A model generated the notes under the pieces. It had not been told where the DNA came from. It did no database searches and worked only from the letters and a program-made list of their open reading frames with translations. Both the position numbers and the translations under genes were made by a program. From positions 1-45,430 of the forward strand of contig JAPYNQ010000059.1 in assembly GCA_028289815.1 (NCBI GenBank): a DNA stretch of 45,430 bases, written 5' to 3'. Source of the DNA: Gammaproteobacteria bacterium. Its GTDB lineage: Bacteria; Pseudomonadota; Gammaproteobacteria; JAJDYQ01. This document shows positions 16,250 through 26,853 of the stretch, piece after piece. Numbering within the stretch: the stretch's first letter is position 1; each line of letters opens with the position of its first letter.

Positions 16250-19200
16250 TCAGTATACCAGTCTAACCGTATCTATCCCGTCAAGCCTCCTCAAACTGTG
16301 CAACAGTCCCTCCGTAGGTGACAGTTTCCAGTCATTGCTCAGGTGTATCGCGGTGCTTGCTGTACTGTTGGCATAGTATAACCGGACCGGACATCGTCCG
16401 GACTGATAAGGCTTAAGCGCTTCTTTCAGACTCTGCATGAGGCTAGGATTGGTTTTACCCGATTCCATGGTGATCATGAGATATTTCGCATAGTGCGCTC
16501 GAGCCTGGTCCAGCATCAAGATAGTCTTGGCCGTCAGCCTCGCCTCACCACCACCGAAACTATGCAATCCCAAGTCGCCCTCAATCACAATGAGATTGTC
16601 TCTGCCCAGATATTGACCAAATTTTTCCAGTGTTTCACTGAACAAAGCGATTTCAAGCCTTCCGGTTTTGTCGTCCAATAGTATGCTCGCCATACGGCCC
16701 CTGCGCGTCTTTCTGAACTGGATGCGGCTGATTAAACCGGCCACGCGGACAGCTCCGATGCCATTTTTACGACGCTCCCGGTGATGATGATCTCCCCTGC
16801 CAGGCATTTCAGCAGCAGCCAGCATACTGATGTCTCGCAGCCGGTGGGTTGTGATTTGATTAACATCTTCCTCATAGTAATTAATCGGGTGTCCCGTCAA
16901 GTATAGTCCAAGCACTTCCTTTTCAGCACTCAAGCGTTGCTCTTCCCGCCAGACAGGAATATTAGCTGTGGTCTCAAATTCGGATTGCGATACCGCCGAT
17001 TCAGGTACCAAGCCAAACAAATCGGCTTGGCCAGTTTCCGTATTATGTCCATACTGGTCGGCCAGCCGCAGGATCACATCCAGACTGTCAAGCAATGCAG
17101 CCCGGTTTCCGTCCAAGCAGTCAGCCGCACCGGCCTGAATGATCGCTTGTAACATGCCACGGTGCAGCCTGCGTTTATCGCAGCGCATGCAAAAGTCGGC
17201 CAAATCTTTGTACGGACCATTGGTATTGCGTTGCTCGACTATATCCGCAATTGCACTCTTGCCTACGCCTTTGATCGCACCAAGCCCATAGATTATGGAG
17301 TTGTTGTCACTGGCGATAAACTTATAGTCGGATTGATTGACATTCGGCGGACAGATTTCCAGTCCCATCTCACGACATTCGTTCACCAACCCGAGTATCT
17401 TGTCGGTGTTGTCCATGTCCGAAGATAAAACAGCCGCCATAAATGCCGATGGGTATCTGGCCTTAAGCCAAGCAGTTTGGTATGATAGCAGGGCATAGGC
17501 AACAGAGTGCGATTTGTTAAAGCCGTACCCGGCAAATTTTTCCATCAAGTCAAAAATGTAGGCCGCCTGCTTTTCCGATATGTCATTTTTAAGTGCGCCT
17601 TCAATGAAAGTGGTGCGGTGTGCGGCCATTTCCTCGGGCTTCTTTTTACCCATGGCACGACGCAGCATATCGGCACCACCAAGGGTATAGCCAGCCAGTA
17701 CCCGGGCGATCTGCATAACCTGTTCCTGATACAAGATGACACCGTAGGTCGGTTTTAGTATTGACTTTAGCCATGGGTGCGGATACTCAACAACTGCTCG
17801 ACCATGCTTTCGGTTTACAAAGTCGTCCACCATACCGGATTGCAGTGGTCCAGGACGGAACAGTGCCATTAGTGCTACGATATCAGCAAAACAATCCGGT
17901 TGCAGTCGCATAATCAGGTCTTTCATACCACGCGATTCGAGCTGGAATACCGCTGTGGTGTTACAGGCCCCCAATAACCGGAAAACCTCGCGGTCTCCGC
18001 TGTCAATTCGACGAATGTCAATTTTCTGACCGGTCAGTTTTGCGACGTTCCTGATTGTCCAGTCAATAATGGTCAGCGTCCTCAGCCCCAAAAAATCAAA
18101 CTTGACCAAGCCGATAGATTCTATATCGTCTTTGTCGAGTTGTGTAACAAGGCTGCCGCCTTCTTCACAGTACATCGGTGTAAAATCGGTCAGAGCGGAA
18201 GGAGCTATCACAACACCACCAGCATGCTTACTGACATTACGAGTCAGTCCTTCCAGCGGCTTGGCCAGATCAATCACGCTGCGCACTTCTTCGTCTTCAT
18301 CATAAAACCTGAGAAGCTCAGGTTCTTCCTGCAATGCCTTATCCAGGGTCATGCCGATTTCAAATGGGATTAGCCTAGCGATCTTGTCTCCAACGGCATA
18401 TGGATAACCCAATACACGGGCAACATCACGCACAACACCTCGTGCAGCCATGGTGCCGTAGGTAATAATCTGTGAAACTTTGTCACTGCCGTAACGCTTT
18501 GCCACATATTCGATAACATAGTCCCGTCTGTCCATACAGAAATCGATATCGAAGTCTGGCATGGAGATACGCTCTGAATTCAAAAATCGCTCGAATAGCA
18601 ACTCATGGGAGATTGGATCGATATCCGTGATACCCAAGGCATAAGCCACGAGCGAACCGGCACCGGAGCCTCGCCCGGGACCAACAGGTACACCATTGTC
18701 TCTGGCCCACTGGATGAAGTCTGCGACAATCAGGAAGTAACCTGAAAAGCCCATGTCAATGATGACATCCAGCTCCACTTGCAGGCGTTCGTCATAGACT
18801 TGTACCTGATGATGCAATAATTTGACATCACGTAAAAACTCCAGACGCTCCTGCAAGCCGGCTTTTGATTGCTGAATCAGATATTTTTCGGCTGACAGGC
18901 CATTTGGTATCGGGAACTCAGGCAGAAAATTTCTATCCAGCGTCAGCCCCAGATTGCAACGCTGAGCTATGGCAACAGAGTTTTCTACCGCCTCAGGAAG
19001 GTCTGAAAACAGCTCTATCATCTCCTCAACACTACGTAGATACTGTTCTCTGGAATAATTTTTCCGGCGACGCGGATCATCCAACATACGACCCTCACCA
19101 ATGCAGACGCGCGCCTCGTGGACTTCGAAGTCATTGATTGTCTGGAAACAAACATCATTGGTTGCAACAACAGGTGTCATCGTATCAACTGCCAGCCCAA

Positions 19201-19759
19201 CGCATTCCCTCAGATACCGTTCCTCATCAGAACGACCAGTGCGTATCACTTCAAGATAGAAACGATCAGGAAACAGGGTTCTCCAAGAACGCAGATATTG
19301 TCTGGCTTCATCAATATTGCCGTTCAGCAGGGCACGTCCTATATCTCCCTCGCGACCTGCAGAAAGGGCTATAATCCCTTCGGTATGGGTGCTGAGCCAA
19401 GACTTATGCAACATAGGGGTGCCATGAATCTGACCTTCAACATAACCGCGACTGAGCAGTCCGGCCAGATTACGATAACCCTGTATATTCTGGCAGAGGA
19501 ACACCATTCTAAATGGTGCGCTCGGCTGCGCTTTGTCACTTATCAAACATTCCGCACCAATAACGGGCTTAATGCCCGCACTCCAAGCCTCTCGGTAGAA
19601 TTTGACCATAGCGAACATGTTTGATAGGTCGGTAACAGCCAACGCTGGCATACCCTGATCGGCGCATTGCTTTATCAGTGACTTGATCCGCGCCACACCA
19701 TCGACAAGCGAGTATTCGGTATGAACATGCAGGTGAACAAATGTCGCCGGTGCCACCAT
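16250..19759 (-). CDS. dnaE: DNA polymerase III alpha subunit
   Basis: The replicative polymerase catalytic subunit, 1169 residues (E. coli 1160). The N-terminal PHP domain begins FVHLHVHTEYSLVDG. The active-site motif is PDFDIDF with Asp402 and Asp404, and the third carboxylate is in VKFDFLGLRTL near 556. GPGRGSGAGSLVAYALGITDIDP and FNKSHSVAYA are typical of the palm and fingers. A C-terminal OB-fold segment follows (VAGLISRIQFRKTRRGRMA). Its ATG overlaps the rnhB stop by one base (TGATG), a translational coupling. Confidence 0.98.
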   Translation of the reverse strand: MVAPATFVHLHVHTEYSLVDGVARIKSLIKQCADQGMPALAVTDLSNMFAMVKFYREAWSAGIKPVIGAECLISDKAQPSAPFRMVFLCQNIQGYRNLAGLLSRGYVEGQIHGTPMLHKSWLSTHTEGIIALSAGREGDIGRALLNGNIDEARQYLRSWRTLFPDRFYLEVIRTGRSDEERYLRECVGLAVDTMTPVVATNDVCFQTINDFEVHEARVCIGEGRMLDDPRRRKNYSREQYLRSVEEMIELFSDLPEAVENSVAIAQRCNLGLTLDRNFLPEFPIPNGLSAEKYLIQQSKAGLQERLEFLRDVKLLHHQVQVYDERLQVELDVIIDMGFSGYFLIVADFIQWARDNGVPVGPGRGSGAGSLVAYALGITDIDPISHELLFERFLNSERISMPDFDIDFCMDRRDYVIEYVAKRYGSDKVSQIITYGTMAARGVVRDVARVLGYPYAVGDKIARLIPFEIGMTLDKALQEEPELLRFYDEDEEVRSVIDLAKPLEGLTRNVSKHAGGVVIAPSALTDFTPMYCEEGGSLVTQLDKDDIESIGLVKFDFLGLRTLTIIDWTIRNVAKLTGQKIDIRRIDSGDREVFRLLGACNTTAVFQLESRGMKDLIMRLQPDCFADIVALMALFRPGPLQSGMVDDFVNRKHGRAVVEYPHPWLKSILKPTYGVILYQEQVMQIARVLAGYTLGGADMLRRAMGKKKPEEMAAHRTTFIEGALKNDISEKQAAYIFDLMEKFAGYGFNKSHSVAYALLSYQTAWLKARYPSAFMAAVLSSDMDNTDKILGLVNECREMGLEICPPNVNQSDYKFIASDNNSIIYGLGAIKGVGKSAIADIVEQRNTNGPYKDLADFCMRCDKRRLHRGMLQAIIQAGAADCLDGNRAALLDSLDVILRLADQYGHNTETGQADLFGLVPESAVSQSEFETTANIPVWREEQRLSAEKEVLGLYLTGHPINYYEEDVNQITTHRLRDISMLAAAEMPGRGDHHHRERRKNGIGAVRVAGLISRIQFRKTRRGRMASILLDDKTGRLEIALFSETLEKFGQYLGRDNLIVIEGDLGLHSFGGGEARLTAKTILMLDQARAHYAKYLMITMESGKTNPSLMQSLKEALKPYQSGRCPVRLYYANSTASTAIHLSNDWKLSPTEGLLHSLRRLDGIDTVRLVY

Positions 19760-20322
19760 CAGCCTTGCATAGCTTCACGCACAGGCCGGAAAAACCGACG
19801 ATGATGGTGGATGACACCATGCTCTTTTATTGCCCGGATATGCTCTTTGGTCGCATAACCCTTGTGCTTGTTAAATCCATATTCCGGATAAACCTGGTGC
19901 ATATTTATCATTTCCCGGTCACGTAATACTTTGGCAATAATAGATGCTGCGGCGATGCAGTCTGCACTGTCATCACCCTTTATGATTGTTGTAACCGGTT
20001 GGGAAATTCGTGGTGCCCGATTGCCGTCAACGAGTACGTGCTGTGGCATAATAGGCAATTGTTCGATTGCCCGTTTCATAGCAAGCATACTGGCATGTAA
20101 AATATTAATGTCGGCAATCTCCTCAACTTCCGCCCGACCAAAGGCATAAGCCATGGCATGTTTTCGGATGAGGATGTCCATCCACTCACGATGCGCTTGG
20201 CTCAATTTTTTCGAATCCCTGAGGCCTACCAGTGGCTGGTTCGGATGCAGGATTACGGCCGCTGCCATAACCGGCCCCGCCAGTGAACCGCGCCCCACTT
20301 CGTCAACTCCGGCGATCAGCAT
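19759..20322 (-). CDS. rnhB: Ribonuclease HII
   Basis: A 187-residue endonuclease that cuts RNA-DNA hybrids and removes misincorporated ribonucleotides. The catalytic Asp7-Glu8 pair is in GVDEVGRGSLAGPV, Asp99 in VLVDGN, and the last acid in KGDD (115-118), followed by AAASIIAKVLRD. Length is normal. It is usually found between lpxB and dnaE, as here. About 180 bases of apparently noncoding DNA separate it from lpxB. Confidence 0.97.
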   Translation of the reverse strand: MLIAGVDEVGRGSLAGPVMAAAVILHPNQPLVGLRDSKKLSQAHREWMDILIRKHAMAYAFGRAEVEEIADINILHASMLAMKRAIEQLPIMPQHVLVDGNRAPRISQPVTTIIKGDDSADCIAAASIIAKVLRDREMINMHQVYPEYGFNKHKGYATKEHIRAIKEHGVIHHHRRFFRPVREAMQG

Positions 20323-20505
20323 TGCACCATGCGTAAGGCTGAGGAAATTCTAACTAGTTCCAGATTGCCTGTGATATAGCGATATATCGCCAAGATCAAT
20401 GACCCGGAGTCTGATGCAGGAGAACAACAATGTAATGGCTGTTTTCCCTGATCCGGCAAGCCCGGGATGTACTTATACAGAGATCCTTTAAGGCCTTCTC
20501 TTACT

Positions 20506-21642
20506 CTATCCATTGAGTATTTCCATCACAGCATCAGCAGCACGCTCGCTGGCATTGCAACGTAGCAATTTGTGTACTTTTGTAAATTCCTGCTTGAGCT
20601 TTCTGATCTCTTCAGGTGAGTCATTGAGACGCTGTATTTCATTGGCAATAGCAGTCGGTCGGGCTTTTTCCTGATATAGTTCCAAGACAATGTCCTGTCC
20701 GGCCAAGTGGTTAGGCAATGCATAGCGGTCTACGATAAGTTTTTTTTTCATGTACCACCAAGTTGAAGCCGCCATTTTATATGCCACGACCATTGGCCGT
20801 TTACACAACAGAGCTTCCAGTGCTGCGGTACCCGAAGCAACCATGAGCAGATCAGATGCCACTATAACGTTTTTTGCTTGTCCATCGTATAAATGGACGG
20901 GAACTCCCGGGATTTGCCTGCCGATCATTTGTTCAAATATACCCCGGATTCCTGGTACCGCCAGTGGCACCACAAATTCCCAGTTGGGATGCATGTTATG
21001 TAATCTGGCCACTGCCTGACAAAATATCGGACCAATTTTCTGCACTTCTTTGCAGCGGCTTCCGGGCAATACGCCGATAATAGTTTTGTCCTGAGGAAGA
21101 TTTAATTGCACTCTCGCCCGACCTTGGTCTGGCTGAAGCTCAATAGCGTCCGCCAGCGGATGTCCGACGTATGTCACCGAAATATGATGCTGCTGATAAA
21201 ATCTGGCCTCGAATGGAAATAAGGTTAACATTCGGTCCACAGCTCGCCTGATCTTGTTTACACGCTCTGTACGCCATGCCCAAACTGACGGGCTGACATA
21301 GTGGATGGTTCGAATACCTTTCTTTCTCAGCTTGAACTCCAGACCGAGATTGAAGTCAGGAGCATCAACTCCAATCATTAAGTCCGGTGGATTATTGATC
21401 AGATATTTATGGAACTTGCAACGTATGCCGTAAATTTCAGGGAGTCTCCCCAGTGCCTCGGCAAATCCCATAACTGCCAACCTGTGCTGCGCAAAATGCG
21501 CGTCACAACCCGCCTCAATCATGCGTGGCCCCGCAATACCAATAAAGCTTACATCTGGTAACCGCCGTTTTACAGCTTCTATAAGACCCGCTGCAAGGTA
21601 ATCGCCTGAAACTTCTCCGGCAACAATAGCGATGGTAGTCAT
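20506..21642 (-). CDS. lpxB: Lipid-A-disaccharide synthase
   Basis: A 378-residue GT19 glycosyltransferase, peripheral on the inner membrane, that joins UDP-2,3-diacylglucosamine and lipid X to form the lipid A disaccharide. Signatures are GEVSGD (9-14), GIAGPRMIEAGC, VMGFAEALGRLPEI, YVSPSVWAWR, FPFEARFY, YVGHPLAD, LPGSRCKEV and the GT-B C-terminal ASGTAALEALLCKRPMVVAYK. Five bases separate it from lpxA. Confidence 0.98.
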   Translation of the reverse strand: MTTIAIVAGEVSGDYLAAGLIEAVKRRLPDVSFIGIAGPRMIEAGCDAHFAQHRLAVMGFAEALGRLPEIYGIRCKFHKYLINNPPDLMIGVDAPDFNLGLEFKLRKKGIRTIHYVSPSVWAWRTERVNKIRRAVDRMLTLFPFEARFYQQHHISVTYVGHPLADAIELQPDQGRARVQLNLPQDKTIIGVLPGSRCKEVQKIGPIFCQAVARLHNMHPNWEFVVPLAVPGIRGIFEQMIGRQIPGVPVHLYDGQAKNVIVASDLLMVASGTAALEALLCKRPMVVAYKMAASTWWYMKKKLIVDRYALPNHLAGQDIVLELYQEKARPTAIANEIQRLNDSPEEIRKLKQEFTKVHKLLRCNASERAADAVMEILNG

Positions 21643-21647
21643 GAATA

Positions 21648-22415
21648 TCAGCGGATAATACCGCGTTCGGACATACGCAAAAATTCAAGCAGCCGTTTTA
21701 CTTCCTCATGTTGTTGTGCTATGGCGTCCAGTTCATCAATTGCTTCACGAAGCCGTAAACCCGATTTATAGATAAGTTTATATGCCCGCCGAACCACCTT
21801 TATCTGGTCCATGGTGAAACCCGTGCGCTTAAGACCCTCCGTATTAATTCCACGTGGCTCAGCCGGATTTCCGTCCAGCATGGTATATGGAGGAACATCA
21901 CTCTTTATAACGCTACCCATACCCGTGAAAGCGTGATAACCGACCCGACAGAACTGATGGATAACCGTAAAAGCGCCCAGTATGACCTTGTCTTCAATCT
22001 TTACATGACCAGCCAGCGTCGCTCCATTGGCAAAAATAGTGTTGTTGCCAATCTGACAATCATGAGCCAAGTGAACATACGCCATGATCCAGTTATCATC
22101 GCCTACGCTGGTTTTACCACTGCCCTGCATGGTACCACGATTAAACGTGCAATATTCACGAATCACATTACGATCACCAATAATAAGCTCGGTGGGTTCG
22201 CCGACATATTTCTTGTCCTGAGGTGCATCACCCAGTGAATTGAACTGGTAAATTTTATTGCTTTTGCCGATTTTGGTTGGACCATTAATCACAACATGAG
22301 AACCAATCCGGGTACCAGAATCAATTTCTACATCTCTGCCAATGATCGTAAAAGGACCAATCTCCACGTCACTCGCTATCTTTGCATGCGGGTCGATTAT
22401 GGCTTGCGGTGCCAT
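21648..22415 (-). CDS. lpxA: UDP-N-acetylglucosamine acyltransferase
   Basis: A 255-residue left-handed beta-helix trimeric enzyme that adds a 3-hydroxyacyl chain to UDP-GlcNAc, the first step of lipid A synthesis. Hexapeptide repeats run from the N-terminus (IIDPHAKIASDVEIGPF), with the catalytic His in LAHDCQIGNN and MGSVIKSDVPPYTMLDGNPA toward the C-terminal helical part. I chose ATG 22415, which overlaps the fabZ stop as TAATG; an upstream ATG at 22436 would overlap fabZ by 22 bases. Confidence 0.97.
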   Translation of the reverse strand: MAPQAIIDPHAKIASDVEIGPFTIIGRDVEIDSGTRIGSHVVINGPTKIGKSNKIYQFNSLGDAPQDKKYVGEPTELIIGDRNVIREYCTFNRGTMQGSGKTSVGDDNWIMAYVHLAHDCQIGNNTIFANGATLAGHVKIEDKVILGAFTVIHQFCRVGYHAFTGMGSVIKSDVPPYTMLDGNPAEPRGINTEGLKRTGFTMDQIKVVRRAYKLIYKSGLRLREAIDELDAIAQQHEEVKRLLEFLRMSERGIIR

Positions 22416-22849
22416 TATGGCTGCTTGACCGTGCACATCAGTTCAGCGCTCACCGTCAATTGATCTTCAACGTGACACTTTCCATCAAAAACATAGATAC
22501 CAAGCCTGGATTTTAGAAATTCCACGTCTATACGAAGCTGGTCACCAGGTATCACGGGACGCTTGAATCTGGCTTTGTCTACGCCGGTAAGATAATAAGC
22601 CGAGCCACCTGCAACCTGTATATCATCGTTTTGAAATACCAGTATGCCAGCCGCTTGGGCCATCGCCTCAATCATCAGAACACCCGGCATAATAGGTTCT
22701 TGTGGAAAATGTCCGGAAAACTGGGGTTCGTTAGCCGTTATATTTTTAATGGCCATAATCGTTTTGCCCGGCACCAGTGCAAGTATCCGATCAATCATTA
22801 AAAACGGATATCGATGTGGCAAAAGTGCTTCAATTTCTTCAATGTACAT
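22415..22849 (-). CDS. fabZ: 3-hydroxyacyl-ACP dehydratase
   Basis: A 144-residue hot-dog-fold dehydratase of fatty acid elongation; it competes with LpxA for 3-hydroxyacyl-ACP, which explains its place between lpxD and lpxA. LLPHRYPFLMIDRI opens the protein, catalytic His47 is in SGHFPQEPIMPG and Glu61 in IEAMAQAAG. I prefer ATG 22849 (MYIEEIEALLPH) because a longer frame to 22921 would overlap lpxD by 38 bases and has no family resemblance. Confidence 0.96.
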   Translation of the reverse strand: MYIEEIEALLPHRYPFLMIDRILALVPGKTIMAIKNITANEPQFSGHFPQEPIMPGVLMIEAMAQAAGILVFQNDDIQVAGGSAYYLTGVDKARFKRPVIPGDQLRIDVEFLKSRLGIYVFDGKCHVEDQLTVSAELMCTVKQP

Positions 22850-22883
22850 CAAGCTCAATTGTATAATCCTCCAAGTGTCCGGC

Positions 22884-23936
22884 TTAATTCCCGACCTTGT
22901 TATCTTGCTTAACCTGATCAAATTTCTGCTCTAGCTTTTTCAATCGTTTTGCTATATCATCCAGTTGTGTAAAGCGAGCAAAGCTTCTCTTCCATGTGGC
23001 ATTTGTTTGTAGCGGTGTGCCTGATGAATAAACGCCAGCCGTTTCTACTGATTTGGTGACCATGGATTGGGCGGTAAGATGAACATCGTCTGCAATCTTC
23101 AGATGCCCCAGAATCAAACCCATCCCGCCTATTGTACAACGGCAACCGATTTCAGCACTACCTGCGATGCCTGTGCATCCGGCAATAGCCGTATGCTCAC
23201 CTATCCGAACGTTGTGACCTATCTGTATTTGATTATCCAGCTTTACACCATCACCAATTATAGTATCTTCAATGGCACCTCTGTCTATTGTTGTGCTTGC
23301 ACCTATTTCAACGTTATCACCAATAATAACCCGACCAAGCTGTGGGACTTTAACCCATTTCTCTCCGTCCTGCGCTATGCCAAAACCATCGGAACCAATA
23401 ACAGTGCCCGCATGGACCAGTACATTACATCCTAAAACACATTGCTTGTATATCGTAACACTAGAATGCAAATTAACGTTTTCACCAATAACAACATCAT
23501 CAGAAATAACACAGCTTGGACCGATGCGGGAGTTATTACCGATAGAAACATTTGCCCCAATAACAACATTCGCCTCTAGGATTACTCCCTCTCCCACTTT
23601 TGAGGAGTCATCGACCACAGCACTCGGATGGATTTCTCCGGCAGCAATCGTATCGTTATCGCTGCGGCTGATATATCCGGCCACCCGAGCATAGCAGACA
23701 TAAGGGTTATCATGTATCAGAGCTGCAACTGGACATGAAAGAGCATCGCTAGGCCGGAGTATTACTGCCGATGCTCTGGTTGTTTCCAGATATCGGGCGT
23801 ATTTACGATTGGCTAAAAAAGTAATCCCACCTGCCTTGCCATCATACAGAGTACAGACCCTATCAATCTTTATCTGCGGATCTCCCTTTAACTTACAGCC
23901 CACATATTTTGCCAGATCACCTAAAAGGTAAACCAT
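22884..23936 (-). CDS. lpxD: UDP-3-O-acylglucosamine N-acyltransferase
   Basis: A 350-residue left-handed beta-helix enzyme that adds the N-linked hydroxyacyl chain in lipid A synthesis. An N-terminal uridine-binding domain (GGITFLANRKYARYLETTRASAVI) is followed by hexapeptide repeats (GANVSIGNNSRIGPSCVI and on), with the catalytic His in QIGHNVRIGEHTAIAGCTGIAGS-type segment. A C-terminal coiled helix ends KRLKKLEQKFDQ. The ATG is preceded by GAGGGG five bases upstream. Confidence 0.97.
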   Translation of the reverse strand: MVYLLGDLAKYVGCKLKGDPQIKIDRVCTLYDGKAGGITFLANRKYARYLETTRASAVILRPSDALSCPVAALIHDNPYVCYARVAGYISRSDNDTIAAGEIHPSAVVDDSSKVGEGVILEANVVIGANVSIGNNSRIGPSCVISDDVVIGENVNLHSSVTIYKQCVLGCNVLVHAGTVIGSDGFGIAQDGEKWVKVPQLGRVIIGDNVEIGASTTIDRGAIEDTIIGDGVKLDNQIQIGHNVRIGEHTAIAGCTGIAGSAEIGCRCTIGGMGLILGHLKIADDVHLTAQSMVTKSVETAGVYSSGTPLQTNATWKRSFARFTQLDDIAKRLKKLEQKFDQVKQDNKVGN

Positions 23937-23975
23937 ATGTACCCCTCAGTTAATCTGTAAAGTAGATCATCGCAA

Positions 23976-24521
23976 TTACTTGCCCACGTTCTTCTTGAAT
24001 TCTTCACGAAGAATTTTCAGAACTTTCTCTGTGACATCTATACGCTCGCTTGCATATACAACCGAATCACCGACAATAAGGTCAAATTCCTCATCTTTCG
24101 CAAGCTTAACAATAGCTTCGTTAATATACTTTTGCAGCTTCGCCATTTCGCGATTACGCGCCAAGGAAAAATCCTCACGGAAATCATCAAGGTCGCGTTG
24201 CAGCTCGCGACGAGTCTTGGAAATATCAACTTCCAGTTTTTTGCGAGCTTCATTGGACATTGTACTCCCATCACGCTTCAAGATCTCTTCCTGACGACGT
24301 AGCTCCTTTTGCTTGTTCACCAGATCGGTATCACGTACCTTAAACTCAAGTTCGACCTTTTCTTTCGCTGCCCTCGTTTGTGGTGCCTTATCCAGCAAAT
24401 CAACCGGATTAACAAAGCCAATTTTTGACATCTCAGCATTCGTGATTCCAGTATGGAAAAAAAGCAGGAGAGTAGTAAAAATTATTTTAACATGTAAATT
24501 ATTGACCACAGTACACCTCAT
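23976..24521 (-). CDS. skp: Periplasmic chaperone Skp/OmpH
   Basis: A 181-residue periplasmic chaperone that binds unfolded outer-membrane proteins on their way to BamA. The signal peptide (IIFTTLLLFFHTGITNA) ends about residue 29. The mature protein starts with the conserved KIGFVN strand and has a long charged coiled-coil tentacle region (LEFKVRDTDLVNKQKELRRQEEIL...), then a second strand part (FDLIVGDSVVYAS). Eleven bases separate it from bamA. An alternative start is the GTG four codons in. Confidence 0.93.
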   Translation of the reverse strand: MRCTVVNNLHVKIIFTTLLLFFHTGITNAEMSKIGFVNPVDLLDKAPQTRAAKEKVELEFKVRDTDLVNKQKELRRQEEILKRDGSTMSNEARKKLEVDISKTRRELQRDLDDFREDFSLARNREMAKLQKYINEAIVKLAKDEEFDLIVGDSVVYASERIDVTEKVLKILREEFKKNVGK

Positions 24522-24532
24522 ACATTGAAACT

Positions 24533-26827
24533 TTAATAGGTTGTCCCAAAGGTAAATTGAAATCTCTGAATTTTATCATCATCTTCATCGTTTAACGGAT
24601 ATGCCCAACTTGCTTTCAGCGGACCTATCGGCGACAACCAGCGCATACCAATACCGGCAGAATAACGCAGTTCATCCAATGCAAAGTCACCTGTTTCTGC
24701 GAACACATTTCCCGCATCCAAAAACGTACCGAACCGCCAGGCTCTGTCATCCTCATCAAAAAAAGGCATGGGCATTAAAAACTCCGCATTTCCGACAACC
24801 CTGAAATCTCCACCAAAAGGCTCTCCTTCGGAATCTTTGGGGCCCAGAGTATTATCTTGGAATCCACGCACCGATGCGACCCCTCCCGCATAAAAATGTT
24901 CAAGGAAAGGCAAATCATCAAGATCTCCATAGCCATCACCGATTCCCAGCTCACCATTTAGCAGTAAGGTAATGCGGCGTGTTAAAGGGACATAGGTCTG
25001 GTGACGATAGGTGATTCGATAGTATTCCAAATCACTGCCGGGGAAGGTAAATTCACCACTGATAAGATTATAGGTACCACGATCAGCGAGTAGAGCAACT
25101 CGATTACGTCTATCACCTACCCAGCTTGCGACCGCTACCAGATTTTTATAGGCATCGTCCTGGTTGGCAGCAAAATCCCTTATTTCTATAGGTGCTCCAC
25201 TTGCCAGCTTCAGCTCCAGACGTTCATAACCAAAACCAGCAAATATGGTGTTTGTCTCCGAAACCGGAAATCCATAGTTTACCCTCATCAGAAGCTGATC
25301 AGTCGTATAATCGGATGTCCCCAGTTCTTCTGCATCCCGCTCCTTGAGTAGCACGTTGAAACCTCGGCTCACTCCGTCAGCCGTATAATACGGATTCATA
25401 TAATTCAAGCCATAAGCTGTATCAGCCTCACGGGTGCTGATACTGAAGCCAAACCGCGTACCTGATCCCAAAAAGTTATCTTGGGTAACGGATGTGCTTA
25501 ACAATAGGCCCTGAGATTGCGAGAAACCAATACCCGCGGTCAGTGCTCCAGACGGCTGCTCAACAACAGAGTAATTGATATCAACCTGATCAGGGTTGCC
25601 CGGCACCGAGGGTGTTTCGACATTGACTTGGTTAAAATAGCCCAGTCGCTCCAAGCGCGTGGTTGATTGCTCTACACTCTTGGTAGACATCCAGGAATTT
25701 TCTATCTGGCGCAGTTCACGACGAATGACTTCATCCTTTGTTTTAGAGTTGCCGGACACATTGATTCGCCTAACATAGACTCGACGCCCCGGGTCCACAA
25801 AAAAAGTCAGCGAAACCGTTTTATCCTGTTCATTGACATCCGGAATAGCATTAATATTCGCAAATGCATAGCCGTCATTTGCCATCAATTCGGTAAGGCT
25901 ATCAGTGCTATCGACAATAAGCCGGCGGGAAAATACATCACCATTCCTAACCTTGACCGCCTTGAACAGTTCCTCGTCAACATACAGTAGCTTGCCTGAC
26001 ACTTTCACGTCCGAAACTCTGTATTGACCCCCTTCAGTAATGTTAATGGTGATATAGATATCCTGTTTGTTCGGCGTAATTGATACCTGCGTGGAGTCAA
26101 TATTGAATTTCAGATACCCTCGGTTCAGATAATATGAGCTGAGCGTCTCCAAGTCTGAAGCCAGCTTCTGCTTGGAATATTGATCATTCCTAGAGAAAAA
26201 TGAGTACCAAGCCGGAAGAGTCAGCTCGAACTGCTCTAACAACTCATCATCATCGAAAGCTGTATTACCAACAATGTTGATTTCCTTGATCCTAGCGACT
26301 TTACCTTCGGATATATCAATTCGAATAGCCACTCTGTTGCGTTCAACAGGGGTCGCAGTGGAAGTGACCTTCACCGAATACTTACCGTTAGCATAGTATT
26401 GACGACGCAGCTCATCTTCAACAGTTTCAAGGATGGCCTGCTTGAACACCTCTCCCTCAGACAACCCAATACCTTTTAGGGCTTCCTTGAGTTCTTCGTT
26501 ATTAAATTCCTTATTTCCTGAAAACTCGACACTGGCAATCGCAGGCCTTTCCTCCACAACCACAATCAGGGTATTACCCTGTCGCTCCAGCCGGATATCC
26601 TGAAAGTAGCCACTCTTGTACAAGGCACGAATTGCTTCGGCATAACGGGACTCACTTAGCTCTTCTCCAATCTTAACCGGGAGATAGTTAAAAACCGTGC
26701 CAGCAGCAATTCGTTGGATACCCTCAATACGGATATCCTCAACCATAAAGGTATCTGCGAATGCAGACGTAACGAAACCACAGCCAATAAAAAAAGTGAG
26801 TAGTGCTCTATAGCAAATTGATTTCAT
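24533..26827 (-). CDS. bamA: Outer membrane protein assembly factor BamA
   Basis: A 764-residue Omp85 protein that inserts beta-barrel proteins into the outer membrane. Signal peptide ends at SAFA (residue 24). Five POTRA domains follow to about residue 420 (starting [14 protein letters not shown]), then a 16-strand barrel. The barrel has the essential VRGF motif in [13 protein letters not shown] and ends with an aromatic (FTFGTTY), the recognition signature. It is slightly shorter than E. coli BamA (810). Position between rseP and skp is standard. Confidence 0.97.
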   Translation of the reverse strand: MKSICYRALLTFFIGCGFVTSAFADTFMVEDIRIEGIQRIAAGTVFNYLPVKIGEELSESRYAEAIRALYKSGYFQDIRLERQGNTLIVVVEERPAIASVEFSGNKEFNNEELKEALKGIGLSEGEVFKQAILETVEDELRRQYYANGKYSVKVTSTATPVERNRVAIRIDISEGKVARIKEINIVGNTAFDDDELLEQFELTLPAWYSFFSRNDQYSKQKLASDLETLSSYYLNRGYLKFNIDSTQVSITPNKQDIYITINITEGGQYRVSDVKVSGKLLYVDEELFKAVKVRNGDVFSRRLIVDSTDSLTELMANDGYAFANINAIPDVNEQDKTVSLTFFVDPGRRVYVRRINVSGNSKTKDEVIRRELRQIENSWMSTKSVEQSTTRLERLGYFNQVNVETPSVPGNPDQVDINYSVVEQPSGALTAGIGFSQSQGLLLSTSVTQDNFLGSGTRFGFSISTREADTAYGLNYMNPYYTADGVSRGFNVLLKERDAEELGTSDYTTDQLLMRVNYGFPVSETNTIFAGFGYERLELKLASGAPIEIRDFAANQDDAYKNLVAVASWVGDRRNRVALLADRGTYNLISGEFTFPGSDLEYYRITYRHQTYVPLTRRITLLLNGELGIGDGYGDLDDLPFLEHFYAGGVASVRGFQDNTLGPKDSEGEPFGGDFRVVGNAEFLMPMPFFDEDDRAWRFGTFLDAGNVFAETGDFALDELRYSAGIGMRWLSPIGPLKASWAYPLNDEDDDKIQRFQFTFGTTY

Positions 26828-26853
26828 TATATTTTAGTTCCATTGAGTCAGTT

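Noticed and set aside
19118-19624. 168-codon frame opposite dnaE
   Set aside because: Antisense shadow of the strongly conserved dnaE frame.
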